Assembly: GCF_029714305.1 (NCBI RefSeq)
Contig: NZ_CP121647.1
Coordinates: 3,244,501-3,308,500 of the forward strand
Direction: 5' to 3'
Source: Bradyrhizobium sp. CB3481
GTDB taxonomy: Bacteria; Pseudomonadota; Alphaproteobacteria; Rhizobiales; Xanthobacteraceae
Length of the DNA stretch: 64,000 bases
Shown here: positions 43,885 to 52,573 of the stretch, piece by piece
How the letters are laid out: the number at the start of each line of letters is the position of its first letter
Numbering within the stretch: position 1 is the stretch's first letter
Position numbers and translations under genes: made by a program
Notes under the pieces: model-generated
The model's database searches: none
What the model was told of the DNA's origin: nothing
Seen by the model: only the letters and a program-made list of their open reading frames with translations

Positions 43885-44829
43885 ATGATATCTCGCCGGC
43901 GCGGATTGACGCGCCGGCAGTTCAGCACGGGCTCGCCTGTGCCTTCGCCGCTGTCCCCAATTCTCGGCGGAGCCGACGCTGAGATGACATTGGCTACGAT
44001 CGACACGCATGCGCATGTCTTTCATCGCCGCCTGAGGCTTGCGCCGGCACGCCGGTACGCGCCGGACTACGACGCTCCACTGCATCTGTATTTGCAAGAA
44101 CTCGACCGCAACGGCATCAGCAATGGGGTGCTGGTGCAGCCGAGTTTCCTTGGGACGGATAACTCCTATCTCGTCGAAAGCCTCAGGGAGGCCGGTGGTC
44201 GACTGCGCGGTATTGCGGTCGTCGATCCCGCGACTTCCAACGAGGAGCTTCGCGCGCTCGACCGCGTAGGCGTCGTGGGCGTGCGCCTCAATCTGGTTGG
44301 AAAGCGGTTGCCCGATCTCGTCGCGCCGGAATGGAGGGCATTTCTGAAGTCGGTCAAGACGATGGGCTGGCAGGTCGAGGTTCAGAGCAATGCGTCCGAT
44401 CTGGCCATGTTGGCGCCGCAGCTACTAGATGAAGGAGTTGCTGTTGTGCTCGATCATTATGGGTTGCCAGACCCCAAGCTCGGCGTTGCCGATCCGGGCT
44501 TTCAATCGATATTGAAGCTCGGTGCATCGAGACGCGTCTGGGTCAAGATCTCCGCTCCGTACCGGCACGGAGAGGCGGGCGAGAATCTCGCCAGAAAAGC
44601 CTATCCGCTGCTGCGCGAAGCTTACGGGGTCGATCGCTTGCTCTGGGGCAGCGACTGGCCACACACGCAGTTCGAGGCCACACAGAACTATGCAAAGAAC
44701 CTTCGCTTCCTGGACAATCTCGTGAGCGATGCCGGCGAACGCGCCGAACTGCTGGTTGCTTCGAGGGGCTTGTTCCGCTTTCAGCACGGAATTGGGGGCG
44801 CCTCGTCCAAGCGGCGGAATCCATGCTGA
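43885..44829 (+). CDS. Amidohydrolase_2 family hydrolase (lactonase-like)
   Basis: 314 aa TIM-barrel. The metal-binding DTHAHVF lies at about residues 40-46, and GSDWPHTQ near 254 holds the conserved Asp. It resembles 2-pyrone-4,6-dicarboxylate lactonase and related decarboxylases. The N-terminus contains a TRRQFS twin-arginine-like motif but no hydrophobic core, so export is doubtful; an internal ATG at 43984 would remove it. It is the last gene of the gntR operon. Confidence 0.88.
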   Translation: MISRRRGLTRRQFSTGSPVPSPLSPILGGADAEMTLATIDTHAHVFHRRLRLAPARRYAPDYDAPLHLYLQELDRNGISNGVLVQPSFLGTDNSYLVESLREAGGRLRGIAVVDPATSNEELRALDRVGVVGVRLNLVGKRLPDLVAPEWRAFLKSVKTMGWQVEVQSNASDLAMLAPQLLDEGVAVVLDHYGLPDPKLGVADPGFQSILKLGASRRVWVKISAPYRHGEAGENLARKAYPLLREAYGVDRLLWGSDWPHTQFEATQNYAKNLRFLDNLVSDAGERAELLVASRGLFRFQHGIGGASSKRRNPC

Positions 44830-44835
44830 TCGCAA

Positions 44836-45189
44836 TCACGAAGCGTTGACGCCGCGCCAGCGTCCGTAGCGCCACGGCAGATACCATCGCGCACCCGGCG
44901 GTGTCGTCAGCGGCACGTTGTCGATGCCGGATGTGCCCCAGGGGTGGCAGCGCAACAGGCGCGCCAGCGTCATCCAACCGCCGGCCCACAGGCCGAAGCG
45001 CTCGATCGCTTCATCACCATACACAGAGCATGTCGGCAGATGCCGGCAGTTGTAGCCGACCAGCAGCGACAGCGTGTGGCGATAGATCCAGATCAACGCG
45101 CGGCCTGCATTTCGCGGCAGCCGACGGACTGTGTTGGCACAATCCATGCACTGTTTTTGCGGTGAGGTTGAATGATCTGCCGGTGCCAT
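44836..45189 (-). CDS. yidD: Membrane protein insertion efficiency factor YidD
   Basis: 117 aa. The family core is evident: IWIYRHTLSLLVGYNCRHLP, TCSVYGDEAIERFG and GWMTLARLLRCHPWG, with three conserved cysteines. YidD is a small peripheral protein that assists YidC-dependent insertion at the inner membrane. It starts at an ATG at 45189; an ATG at 45147 is also possible. It lies apart from the usual rpmH-rnpA-yidC cluster. Confidence 0.95.
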   Translation of the reverse strand: MAPADHSTSPQKQCMDCANTVRRLPRNAGRALIWIYRHTLSLLVGYNCRHLPTCSVYGDEAIERFGLWAGGWMTLARLLRCHPWGTSGIDNVPLTTPPGARWYLPWRYGRWRGVNAS

Positions 45190-45424
45190 GCAGCGCTATG
45201 TACGTAGTTTTGCGGGAGTTCCAAAGCGAGGAACTCAATTCGTGCAGATATTTAGCCACACTTAGCAATTATCGCACTGCAAACGAACGCTGCAAGCCAA
45301 GGTATAATGGACGGCACACGTCAGCACAGTTACCGTTTTCGTACGGATCGATGACAGAATCGTATCGCGCTAAAATGGGGCTGTTGCTGCGAGTCGTAGA
45401 CCGGGCTTGGGGGAAGGAACCAAA

Positions 45425-46351
45425 TTGAGCTTTGTGACCTCGCTGAAATTCCGCGGATGGGCTCTTCTCGGTGCCGCCGCCTTTTGTCTCGCATTGCCGA
45501 GCGCGATCACGACGCTGGGCAATTCGGCACACGCCGGTGGAACCCTCGAAGAGCGCAAGCAGCCGATGCATTTCAAGTGGAATGCGTGCCAGCCGGATTG
45601 CAAGGGCTGGGTCTCCGCCGTCGGCATCGTCACATCGGATAGCCCGCGCGAGTTCGACGAATTCGCCAAGGGACGCCAGCTTGCCGGCGCGACCATCGTG
45701 CTGGATTCCAGTGGTGGCTCGGTCAATGATTCGATCACGCTCGGCCGGCGGTTCCGCAGCCTCGGCGCGCTGACTACCGTCGGTGCCACCGTGCGCACGC
45801 AGACGCCAAATGGCGAGCGTGCCAGCGTGACGCCGGAAGCCTATTGCGAGTCGATGTGCGTGTTCCTGCTGCTTGGCGGCAAAACCCGTTACGTGCCGCC
45901 GGTCGCGCATGTCCGCGTGCACCAGATCTGGATGGGCGACCGCGCCGACGATGCCAAGGCATCGAGCTACTCCGCGCAGGATCTGATGATCGTCCAGCGC
46001 GACATCGGCCGCCTGACCAAATACACGTTCGACATGGGCGGAACCGGCGATTTGCTGTCGCTCGCGCTCAGCGTGCCGCCGTGGGAAGATCTCCACGAAT
46101 TGTCGCGCATCGAGTTGCGCTCGGCCAATCTCACCACGACCGAGGTGGCCGCGGACGTCTTCCCGCAAGACAATGCGGGCGTGCCGATGGCGGAAGCCAA
46201 GCCGTCCAAGCCGCAGGACCGGTTCGTCAGCTCCGCTGTCGAAGGCGAGACGCCGGCCCAGGGCAAATCGACCAAAACCGCCGAAGCCGCGGTTCCGACC
46301 GGCGGCAATGCGACTGCCCCGGCGCAGCCGCCGGCCCCGCCACAGAAGTAG
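45425..46351 (+). CDS. Secreted ClpP/crotonase-like protein, second copy
   Basis: 308 aa from a TTG at 45425, which has GGGGAAGGA upstream. A signal segment (WALLGAAAFCLALPSAITTL) is followed by a ClpP-like domain. VLDSSGGSVNDSITLGRRF matches the oxyanion segment. The candidate nucleophile S143 lies in CESMC and the candidate His is H166 in RVHQIW. The Pro/Ala tail is disordered. It is related in layout to the product of 34901, though the sequences have diverged. Confidence 0.8.
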   Translation: MSFVTSLKFRGWALLGAAAFCLALPSAITTLGNSAHAGGTLEERKQPMHFKWNACQPDCKGWVSAVGIVTSDSPREFDEFAKGRQLAGATIVLDSSGGSVNDSITLGRRFRSLGALTTVGATVRTQTPNGERASVTPEAYCESMCVFLLLGGKTRYVPPVAHVRVHQIWMGDRADDAKASSYSAQDLMIVQRDIGRLTKYTFDMGGTGDLLSLALSVPPWEDLHELSRIELRSANLTTTEVAADVFPQDNAGVPMAEAKPSKPQDRFVSSAVEGETPAQGKSTKTAEAAVPTGGNATAPAQPPAPPQK

Positions 46352-46365
46352 GCTATATCCGCAAC

Positions 46366-46477
46366 GACGGTGTCATCGCCCGGCTTGACCGGGCGACCCG
46401 GTATTCCAGAGACGTCAGCGATCGATCGAGAATTCCCGGCGTACTGGATACCCCGCCTTCGCGGGGTATGACGACCT
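46366..46477. repeat. Palindromic intergenic repeat
   Basis: Two hairpin ends (CCCGGCTTGACCGGG and CCCCGCCTTCGCGGGG) flank an about 35-nt middle (GACGTCAGCGATCGATCG). GTCATCGCCCGG at the left resembles repeats common in Bradyrhizobium. It fills the gap between two convergent genes. Confidence 0.7.
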
Positions 46478-46506
46478 GTATGTGGGACGACGGCGTGCGG
46501 GGGCGC

Positions 46507-46956
46507 CTACGCCTGCGCTGTCTGCTTGGTCCTGGCTTCGATCTGGCCGATGGCGTCGACCACGGCGTCGAAGGTCAGCATGGTCGAGGCATGGCGGGCC
46601 TTGTAGTCGCGCACCGGCTCAAGCAGGGCGATGTCGGCCCATTTGCCCTGCGGCGGACTGCCGTTTTCCTTCAGCATCTTGCGGACAGTTTCTCGCAGGT
46701 CACGTAACTCCTCAGCCGTCGAGCCGACCACGTGGCGTGCCATGATCGAGGAGGAGGCCTGGCCGAGCGCGCAGGCCTTCACGTCATGCGCGAAGTCGGA
46801 GACCACGGGGCCATCCATCTTGAGATCGATCTTGACGGTCGAGCCGCACAGCTTGGAATGGGCGGTGGCGCTGGCGTGGGGGTCAGAAAGGCGGCCGAGG
46901 CGGGGAATATTGCCCGCCAGTTCGATGATCCGCTTGTTGTAGATGTCATTCAGCAT
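46507..46956 (-). CDS. Iron-sulfur cluster scaffold-like protein (IscU/SufU type)
   Basis: 149 aa of the NifU N-terminal fold. Two cluster-ligand cysteines are at C37 (KLCGSTVKID) and C62 (VKACALGQASSS). Where the family has a third Cys near the C-terminus this protein reads RHASTML, so the ligand set is incomplete. It may be an assembly factor rather than a scaffold, a feature I believe is common in alphaproteobacteria. It is convergent with the ClpP-like gene. Confidence 0.88.
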   Translation of the reverse strand: MLNDIYNKRIIELAGNIPRLGRLSDPHASATAHSKLCGSTVKIDLKMDGPVVSDFAHDVKACALGQASSSIMARHVVGSTAEELRDLRETVRKMLKENGSPPQGKWADIALLEPVRDYKARHASTMLTFDAVVDAIGQIEARTKQTAQA

Positions 46957-47201
46957 GTGAGTAGGTGTCCGGGGCGGCGCTCCGAGCGCCCTTGTCCGAG
47001 CCCTTGGCGGCCGGGTTTCATCGTCCTATATATGGACAGGAACGGCGGAAAAACAGCCTGGCCGTTTTCTTTGGGCGAGCTGGCAAGGAAACCGGCCCCG
47101 CCTGCTTACGTGTTGTGGATGGGACTCAGGCGCCCGGCGGTCCAGCCGCCCCGTCTGCCCGGTGACACTCCGGTCCTTGGGGCCGGTCGAACGGAGAAGA
47201 C

Positions 47202-47924
47202 ATGGACGCATTGATCAAAACCCTCCGCCCCGGCAAGCCGTCTGACGCTAAGCCTTCCGACGTCAAATCGCCCGATGTAGCCCCGGATACCCGTCCCACC
47301 GAGCTCGATCCCGCCGAGTTCCTGGCCGCCGCCGTCCGCGCCGACCTGCCGCGCCCCTCGCGCGCGGAGGCCGAGCACGCCGTGCAGACGCTGCTGAGCT
47401 ATATCGGCGAGAACCCCTCGCGCGAGGGCCTTCTGGATACGCCGCGCCGTGTGGTCGAAGCGTTCGACGAGCTCTATCAGGGCTACCATCAGTGCCCGGC
47501 CGAGGTGCTGGATCGCACGTTTGGCGAGACGGCCGGCTACGACGATTTCGTCCTGGTTCGCGACATCGAATTCACCTCGCAATGCGAGCACCACATGATG
47601 CCGTTCTACGGCAAGGCGCATATCGCCTATACGCCGGTGGAGCGGGTGGTGGGATTGTCCAAGCTGGCCCGGCTCACCGATATCTTCGCCCGCCGCCTGC
47701 AGACCCAGGAGCACCTGACCGCGCAGATCGCGGCCGCGATCGACGAGGTCCTGAAGCCGCGCGGCGTTGCCGTGCTGATCGAGGCGGAGCATACCTGCAT
47801 GTCGGTGCGCGGCGTCGCCAAGCATGGCGCGATGACGTTCACCAGCCGCTTCACCGGCATGTTCCGCGACAATCCGGCGGAGCAGCAGCGTTTCCTGTCC
47901 CTGGTGCGAGGCCCCAACCGGTAA
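47202..47924 (+). CDS. folE: GTP cyclohydrolase I
   Basis: 240 aa. It converts GTP to dihydroneopterin triphosphate, the first step of folate synthesis. Conserved motifs are [18 protein letters not shown], the zinc-binding [10 protein letters not shown] and [11 protein letters not shown]. The N-terminal 40 residues are a disordered extension ([18 protein letters not shown]). hisI follows 29 nt downstream, so the two are likely cotranscribed. Confidence 0.97.
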   Translation: MDALIKTLRPGKPSDAKPSDVKSPDVAPDTRPTELDPAEFLAAAVRADLPRPSRAEAEHAVQTLLSYIGENPSREGLLDTPRRVVEAFDELYQGYHQCPAEVLDRTFGETAGYDDFVLVRDIEFTSQCEHHMMPFYGKAHIAYTPVERVVGLSKLARLTDIFARRLQTQEHLTAQIAAAIDEVLKPRGVAVLIEAEHTCMSVRGVAKHGAMTFTSRFTGMFRDNPAEQQRFLSLVRGPNR

Positions 47925-47953
47925 CCTCGCTTAACTTTCCGCGAGGATAACCC

Positions 47954-48382
47954 GTGTCCCCATCCGCAGATGCCAATGAGCGCGAAGAGGGGCTGACTTT
48001 TCAGCCCAAATTCGACGCGTCCGGCCTCGTGACCTGCGTCGCGACCGATGCCGCGACCGGCGACGTGCTGATGGTCGCGCACATGAACGAGGAAGCGCTG
48101 CGCAAGACCATCGCGAGCGGCGACGCCTGGTACTTCAGCCGTTCGCGCAATGCGTTGTGGCGAAAAGGTGAGACGTCCGGTCAGACCCAGCGCGTGGTCG
48201 AGATGCGGATGGATTGCGATCAGGACGCGATCTGGATCCGCGTCGAGCAGCAGGGCGCCGCGTGTCACACCGGCCGGCATTCATGTTTCTATCGCAAGGT
48301 CGAGGCGATCGACGGTGACACACGCTTGTCGTTTGTTGACGCCGAGCGGCAGTTCGATCCGGAGAAAGTCTATCCCAGATGA
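47954..48382 (+). CDS. hisI: Phosphoribosyl-AMP cyclohydrolase
   Basis: 142 aa. It opens the purine ring of PR-AMP in histidine synthesis. The zinc-binding segment DCDQDAIWIRVEQQGAACHT and CFYRKVEA are typical. It starts at a GTG at 47954. It is a stand-alone HisI without a HisE domain, which is usual in alphaproteobacteria. Confidence 0.97.
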   Translation: MSPSADANEREEGLTFQPKFDASGLVTCVATDAATGDVLMVAHMNEEALRKTIASGDAWYFSRSRNALWRKGETSGQTQRVVEMRMDCDQDAIWIRVEQQGAACHTGRHSCFYRKVEAIDGDTRLSFVDAERQFDPEKVYPR

Positions 48383-48386
48383 TTCC

Positions 48387-48428
48387 GTCATTCCGGGTTC
48401 GCATCTTCGATGCGCCCCGGAATGACGG
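48387..48428 (+). repeat. Short palindromic repeat after hisI
   Basis: CGTCATTCCGGG pairs with CCCGGAATGACG and inner CGCATC with GATGCG. The hairpin could end the folE-hisI transcript, but it has no T-run and looks like a member of a dispersed rhizobial repeat. Confidence 0.6.
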
Positions 48429-48548
48429 AGCGGGTTGCTTTAACCCGCCATTAACCATACTAGCCGCAGTCTCAACCCGCATCGGCGCTGATTGCCAGCG
48501 CCGTGAGAGCCCGCGCGAGTTATCGCGAGGAACGGGGCGACTTGAGAC

Positions 48549-49535
48549 ATGGCGATCGACACGATAAGCGCCACGGCTGCGGCAGGTGTCGATCCCGCGC
48601 GCGCCAAGATCGCCGGCTCGATCAAGCAGGCGGCGTCCACCACCGGCGCCAGCTTTGAATATCTGCTCGCCACCGCGAAGATGGAATCCAATTTCAATCC
48701 GAAAGCCGCGGCGACCACCTCGTCGGCGCGCGGGCTGTTTCAGTTCATCGACCAGACCTGGCTTGGCACGGTGAAGGAGGCGGGCGCCCATCTCGGCTAC
48801 GACAAATATTCTGATGCCATCACCAGGGATTCCGACGGCCGCTATTCGGTAAGCGATCCCGATATGAAGGCCGCGATCATGCGGCTGCGCGACGATCCCG
48901 ACGCCGCCTCGCAGATGGCGGCGGTTCTCACCCAATCCAACAGCTTCAAGCTGACTGGCAAGATCGGCCGCCGTCCGAACGATGCCGAACTCTATATGGC
49001 GCATTTCATGGGAGTCGGCGGCGCCGGCAAGCTGATCCAGAGCGCCGAGGACAATCCAAACGCCTCCGCAGCGCGGATGTTTCCGAACGCGGCCGCTGCC
49101 AACCAGTCGATCTTCTATGATCGCTCGGGACGCTCGCGCAGCGTCTCCGAGGTCTATTCGGTGCTGAGCACGCGCTATGCTGCCGCCGCCAACTCTTCGG
49201 CAACACGAACCGCGATGGCGGCTGCCGGCGGCGATCTGCCCAGGCGCGTCACCGTCGCAAGCGCTACGCCTGCGGCGACGGCGATCGACAACGCCGCCTA
49301 TCTCGCAAGCTTTCCGGATTCGCGGGCAGTAACCCCCGTCGCGGCAACGTTGCAGACCGCGTCGGCGCCGTCCGAACCGATGTTCCGCTCGCTGTTCCAG
49401 GCCGGCGAACGCACGCAGCCGATCTCGCCGACGGTTCAGGAATTGTGGGGCAAGGTCGCCTCGGCAACGCCGGAAGTCCGCGCACCCGACCGGCTCGACC
49501 TCTTCAGCGACCGCAGCGGCACCTTCAGCAGCTGA
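48549..49535 (+). CDS. Lytic transglycosylase (SLT domain) protein
   Basis: 328 aa. The N-terminal SLT-like domain shows the catalytic-Glu context ATAKMESNFNPKAA and SARGLFQFIDQTWL, which is the goose-lysozyme-like SLT motif, then YMAHFMGVGGAGK. There is no obvious signal peptide, as in several flagellar- or secretion-associated transglycosylases. The C-terminal half is Ala/Ser/Thr-rich and probably disordered. It cleaves peptidoglycan. Confidence 0.92.
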   Translation: MAIDTISATAAAGVDPARAKIAGSIKQAASTTGASFEYLLATAKMESNFNPKAAATTSSARGLFQFIDQTWLGTVKEAGAHLGYDKYSDAITRDSDGRYSVSDPDMKAAIMRLRDDPDAASQMAAVLTQSNSFKLTGKIGRRPNDAELYMAHFMGVGGAGKLIQSAEDNPNASAARMFPNAAAANQSIFYDRSGRSRSVSEVYSVLSTRYAAAANSSATRTAMAAAGGDLPRRVTVASATPAATAIDNAAYLASFPDSRAVTPVAATLQTASAPSEPMFRSLFQAGERTQPISPTVQELWGKVASATPEVRAPDRLDLFSDRSGTFSS

Positions 49536-49741
49536 CCGAAAAAGGCGGCGAGCAAATGGGCTTGCCCCACGCGCCGGCTGGCATGCGGTCTTCCAAATAT
49601 TAATGAGGCGTTGTCGCGCCCTTAACAAAACGTCAATAAAACCAGCTGTTTATGGTGAACCCTTTGTTAAGCGTCATGGTTTATTTTTTCTAATAGTGGC
49701 ATCGCGTTCCGGTGTCGTTTGAGGTTGCGTAAGCCAGGACC

Positions 49742-50917
49742 ATGATCGTTCGGCAGTTCATCACTTGGATTCGTACCGCTCCGGCAGGCGAGCGGGCAGA
49801 GGCGACGCGGGCATTGGCGCGGGCCTGGTTGATTTCAGATCTCAGCGAGGACGATCGCATCGCCGCCGAAGGCGCGCTGCTGATGTTGCTCGATGATCCC
49901 TCGCCTTTGGTGCGCCAGGCGATGTCGGAAGTGTTTTCGCGCAGCTTGGAGGCGCCGGCCGCGATCGTGCAGGCGCTCGCGCTGGACCAGACTTCGATCG
50001 CGCTGCCGGTGCTCGAACATTCGCCGCTGCTGATCGACGCCGACCTCGTCGACATCGTCGCCACCGGCAACAGCGACATGCAATGCGCAATCGCCCGCCG
50101 CATCAATTTGCCGCCCTCGGTGTCCGCCGCGATTGCCGAAGTCGGTTCGGCCGCCGCCGCGCTCGAGCTCATTGAAAACGCTTATGCCGAACTGGCGCCG
50201 TTCTCCTGGGACCGCATCGTCGAACGTCACGGCCATCTCGCCGCGATCAGGGAATCGATGCTGGTACTGGAAGGCCTGCCGGCCGCGACCCGCGCCGCGC
50301 TGGTCGCGAAACTCTCCGATACGCTGGCGCAATTCGTCGTCGCGCGTAACTGGCTCAGCGCCGACCGGGCAGGGCGGCTGGCCAGCGAGGCGCGCGAGCG
50401 TTCGGCCCTCAATATCGCGGCGCGTTCGCGCGGCGAGGACATGGCCGGCCTCGTACAGCATCTGCGCGCCACCAACCAATTGACCGCCGGCCTGATCCTG
50501 CGTGCGCTGCTGTCGAGCAACCTCGAACTGTTCGAGGCGGCGCTGGCCGAACTCGCCGACCTGCCGATGGCCCGCGTCACCGCGCTGTTGCACGACCGCG
50601 GCGGTGCCAGCCTGCAGGCGCTCCTGATCCGCGCCGGCCTGCCGGAATCGACCTTCGCGGCGTTTCGCGTGGCGCTCGAGGCCAGCCGCGAAACCGGCTA
50701 TGTCGATACGCTCGGCGGCGCCGCGCGCCTGCGCCGCCGCATGGTCGAGCGCGTGCTGACGCATTGCGAGACCGACGGCAAGTCCGCCGAGCCGCTGCTG
50801 ATCCTGCTGCGGCGCTTTGCAACCGAATCCGCGCGCGAGGAAGCTCGTGCGTTCTGCGAGGAACTGGTCGCCGATGAAGCCTTCGTGCCGGCCCCGCGCG
50901 ATCTGATCGCGGCGTAA
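49742..50917 (+). CDS. DUF2336 domain protein
   Basis: 391 aa, helical, with the DUF2336 core ASEVFSRSLEAP-like segment, DDPSPLVRQAMSEVFSRS and repeated HEAT-like helices. Members are alphaproteobacterial cytoplasmic proteins, some linked to two-component or motility pathways; the molecular role is unknown. Expression is monocistronic, from an AT-rich upstream region (about 49610-49700). Confidence 0.85.
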   Translation: MIVRQFITWIRTAPAGERAEATRALARAWLISDLSEDDRIAAEGALLMLLDDPSPLVRQAMSEVFSRSLEAPAAIVQALALDQTSIALPVLEHSPLLIDADLVDIVATGNSDMQCAIARRINLPPSVSAAIAEVGSAAAALELIENAYAELAPFSWDRIVERHGHLAAIRESMLVLEGLPAATRAALVAKLSDTLAQFVVARNWLSADRAGRLASEARERSALNIAARSRGEDMAGLVQHLRATNQLTAGLILRALLSSNLELFEAALAELADLPMARVTALLHDRGGASLQALLIRAGLPESTFAAFRVALEASRETGYVDTLGGAARLRRRMVERVLTHCETDGKSAEPLLILLRRFATESAREEARAFCEELVADEAFVPAPRDLIAA

Positions 50918-50930
50918 GATCCGAGATGCC

Positions 50931-51010
50931 GTAGGGTGGGCAAAGCGCAGCTTGCCCACCATCTCAACCGCGCAAGAATTGGTGGGCACGCTTCGCTTTG
51001 CCCACCCTAC
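50931..51010. repeat. Dispersed palindromic repeat, GTAGGGTGGGC family, copy 2
   Basis: Outer arms GTAGGGTGGGCAAAGCG and CGCTTTGCCCACCCTAC pair perfectly; inner arms TTGCCCACCA / TTGGTGGGCA also pair. It is related to 2067-2158. Confidence 0.9.
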
Positions 51011-51033
51011 GGCACTGCCGCTACATATTTATG

Positions 51034-51151
51034 GTCGTCCCTGCGAACGCAGGGACCCATACGCCGTGGCTTATCCGCAGGGCAATGTGGCAGTTACCTT
51101 CAAAAATAATCAGCGCTGGTGGTTATGGGTCCCTGCGTTCGCAGGGACGAC
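51034..51151. repeat. Palindromic repeat with perfect 28-bp terminal inverted repeats
   Basis: The left arm at 51034-51061 and the right arm at 51124-51151 are exact reverse complements. Each arm also folds on itself (GTCCCTGCG / CGCAGGGAC). A 62-nt centre contains no gene. Related copies are at 52446-52568 and (a half) 62799-62831. Confidence 0.9.
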
Positions 51152-51169
51152 GCGTTGAAAGACCGTTGC

Positions 51170-51763
51170 CTACTCCGCCGGAACGATGCTCGGCGCCAGG
51201 ATCGCTTCGAGATGCTCGGGGCGGTCGCGGTTGACCTTGAGCAAAAATTCATCCGCCACGCCGCGGAGCTGCCGGCTCAGCTTGCCCGCCATGACAGCCG
51301 TATCGAGCTTGGTGCGTTCGCGCACGATCGCCTGGACGGCATTGATGTGATGGGTGATCAGCTCCTCGGGGACCTGGTCGAGGTCGGGGGCATGCTCGAT
51401 GATGCGGCAGAGGCTTTCGGCGGCGGCGGCGGCCGAAGGGAAGCCGAACGTGGCGGCGTCGCCCTTGATGTCATGGGCGGCGCGAAACAGCTCTTCGCGG
51501 TTCTCGATGGTGAAGCCATTGCGGAGAACGGTCGCATGGGCGGCCGAGAGGCGGTCGGCCTCGATCGTCATCCAGTTCTTGAATTCGCCTGACAGCTCGG
51601 CGAGCGCCTTTTCCGCGCGGCCGACCGGATCGTCGAGATCGGACTCGGGAACGCGCAGCAGCACCTTGCGCAGCGGATTGGGCTGCGTGATCACGTGGTG
51701 ATCGGCGAACGACTTGATCTGTATCGTTCCCGGCTTTTGCGTTCCTGGCTTTTCCTTCGCCAT
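51170..51763 (-). CDS. HPt (histidine phosphotransfer) domain protein
   Basis: 197 aa. The phosphoacceptor H97 lies in FRAAHDIKGDAATFGF, the HPt signature (H-x-K-G). It probably relays phosphoryl groups. The response regulator gene ends 24 nt upstream of its ATG, so the two are likely cotranscribed. No sensor kinase is nearby. Confidence 0.9.
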   Translation of the reverse strand: MAKEKPGTQKPGTIQIKSFADHHVITQPNPLRKVLLRVPESDLDDPVGRAEKALAELSGEFKNWMTIEADRLSAAHATVLRNGFTIENREELFRAAHDIKGDAATFGFPSAAAAAESLCRIIEHAPDLDQVPEELITHHINAVQAIVRERTKLDTAVMAGKLSRQLRGVADEFLLKVNRDRPEHLEAILAPSIVPAE

Positions 51764-51787
51764 GATGGTGTGTCTCCAGGCCAGTGC

Positions 51788-52333
51788 TCAGATGTTGGAC
51801 CGCGCCTTGTCGAGCAGCGACGGCTGCTGCAGCACTTCCATCTCGCCGCCGACGCGCCGTTCGGGGCCGATATAGGCATTGTTGATGTTGCGCCGTCGGT
51901 CCGGGCCGAAATAGGTCTTGGTCTTGATGAAGGGGCGGGGATTGGCGACGACGTTGAGGATGCGCTGGTAGAGCCCCTTGGCCGAAATCGGCTTGGCCAG
52001 GAACTCGGTGACGCCGGCATCGCGCGCGACCGTCACCCGCCGCTTCTCCGAATGCCCGGTCAGCATGATGATCGGGGCGTAAGGATTACCCTTGCCCTCC
52101 GGCTGGCGGATCATCTGCGCGAGCTCGAGCCCGTCGAAGATCGGCATCGCCCAATCGGTGATGACGATGTCGGGCACATAGTGGCTGTACATTTCCAGCG
52201 CGGTCGCGCCGTCCTCGGCCTCATAGACCTCGCGCGCGCCGAACGAATGCAGCAGCGTGCGCAGGATGCGACGCATATGCGGATTGTCGTCGCAAATCAG
52301 AAATCGCAGCTTGTTGAAGTCAATGCGATACAT
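51788..52333 (-). CDS. CheY-like response regulator
   Basis: 181 aa. The receiver domain has the acidic pair CDDN, the phosphoacceptor D60 in TDWAMP and K114 in LAKPIS. The C-terminal tail (PFIKTKTYFGPDRRRNI, then GPERRVGGEMEVLQ) is not a known output domain. Single-domain-like regulators with this tail occur in alphaproteobacteria, where they act through protein contacts. It is cotranscribed with the HPt gene. Confidence 0.93.
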   Translation of the reverse strand: MYRIDFNKLRFLICDDNPHMRRILRTLLHSFGAREVYEAEDGATALEMYSHYVPDIVITDWAMPIFDGLELAQMIRQPEGKGNPYAPIIMLTGHSEKRRVTVARDAGVTEFLAKPISAKGLYQRILNVVANPRPFIKTKTYFGPDRRRNINNAYIGPERRVGGEMEVLQQPSLLDKARSNI

Positions 52334-52445
52334 GGTCCGGTCCGGCCAGCAAACGGTATACTGGCGTTAACCATATCGCGGCGGCCGTTAAGGAATGGTT
52401 GCGAGGAGCGCCATTGATGGCCAAGCGGCACGATCTCCCCACACG

Positions 52446-52568
52446 GTCGTCCCTGCGAACGCAGGGACCCATACGCCGCGGCTTCTCGGTGTTGGCTGAT
52501 ATTCAACCAACATCGTTCGTCCCCGCTGAAGCCTGTGGGTATGGGTCCCGGCTCAAGGCCGGGACGAC
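52446..52568. repeat. Palindromic repeat, second copy of the 51034 family
   Basis: The left arm (GTCGTCCCTGCGAACGCAGG onward) matches the left arm of 51034. The right arm (52540-52568) has the same outline but a different inner hairpin (CCCGGCTCAAGGCCGGG). It ends 5 nt before the NAD kinase stop. Confidence 0.85.
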
Positions 52569-52573
52569 GGTGG

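Noticed and set aside
49835..50989. A 384-codon minus-strand frame opposite the DUF2336 gene
   Set aside because: It is antisense to a well-supported gene and has the Arg/Gly/Gln-rich composition expected of shadow frames in high-GC DNA.
50918..52573. Idea that the clustered repeats form a CRISPR array
   Set aside because: The repeats are large palindromes of varied spacing, not regularly spaced units with short spacers.
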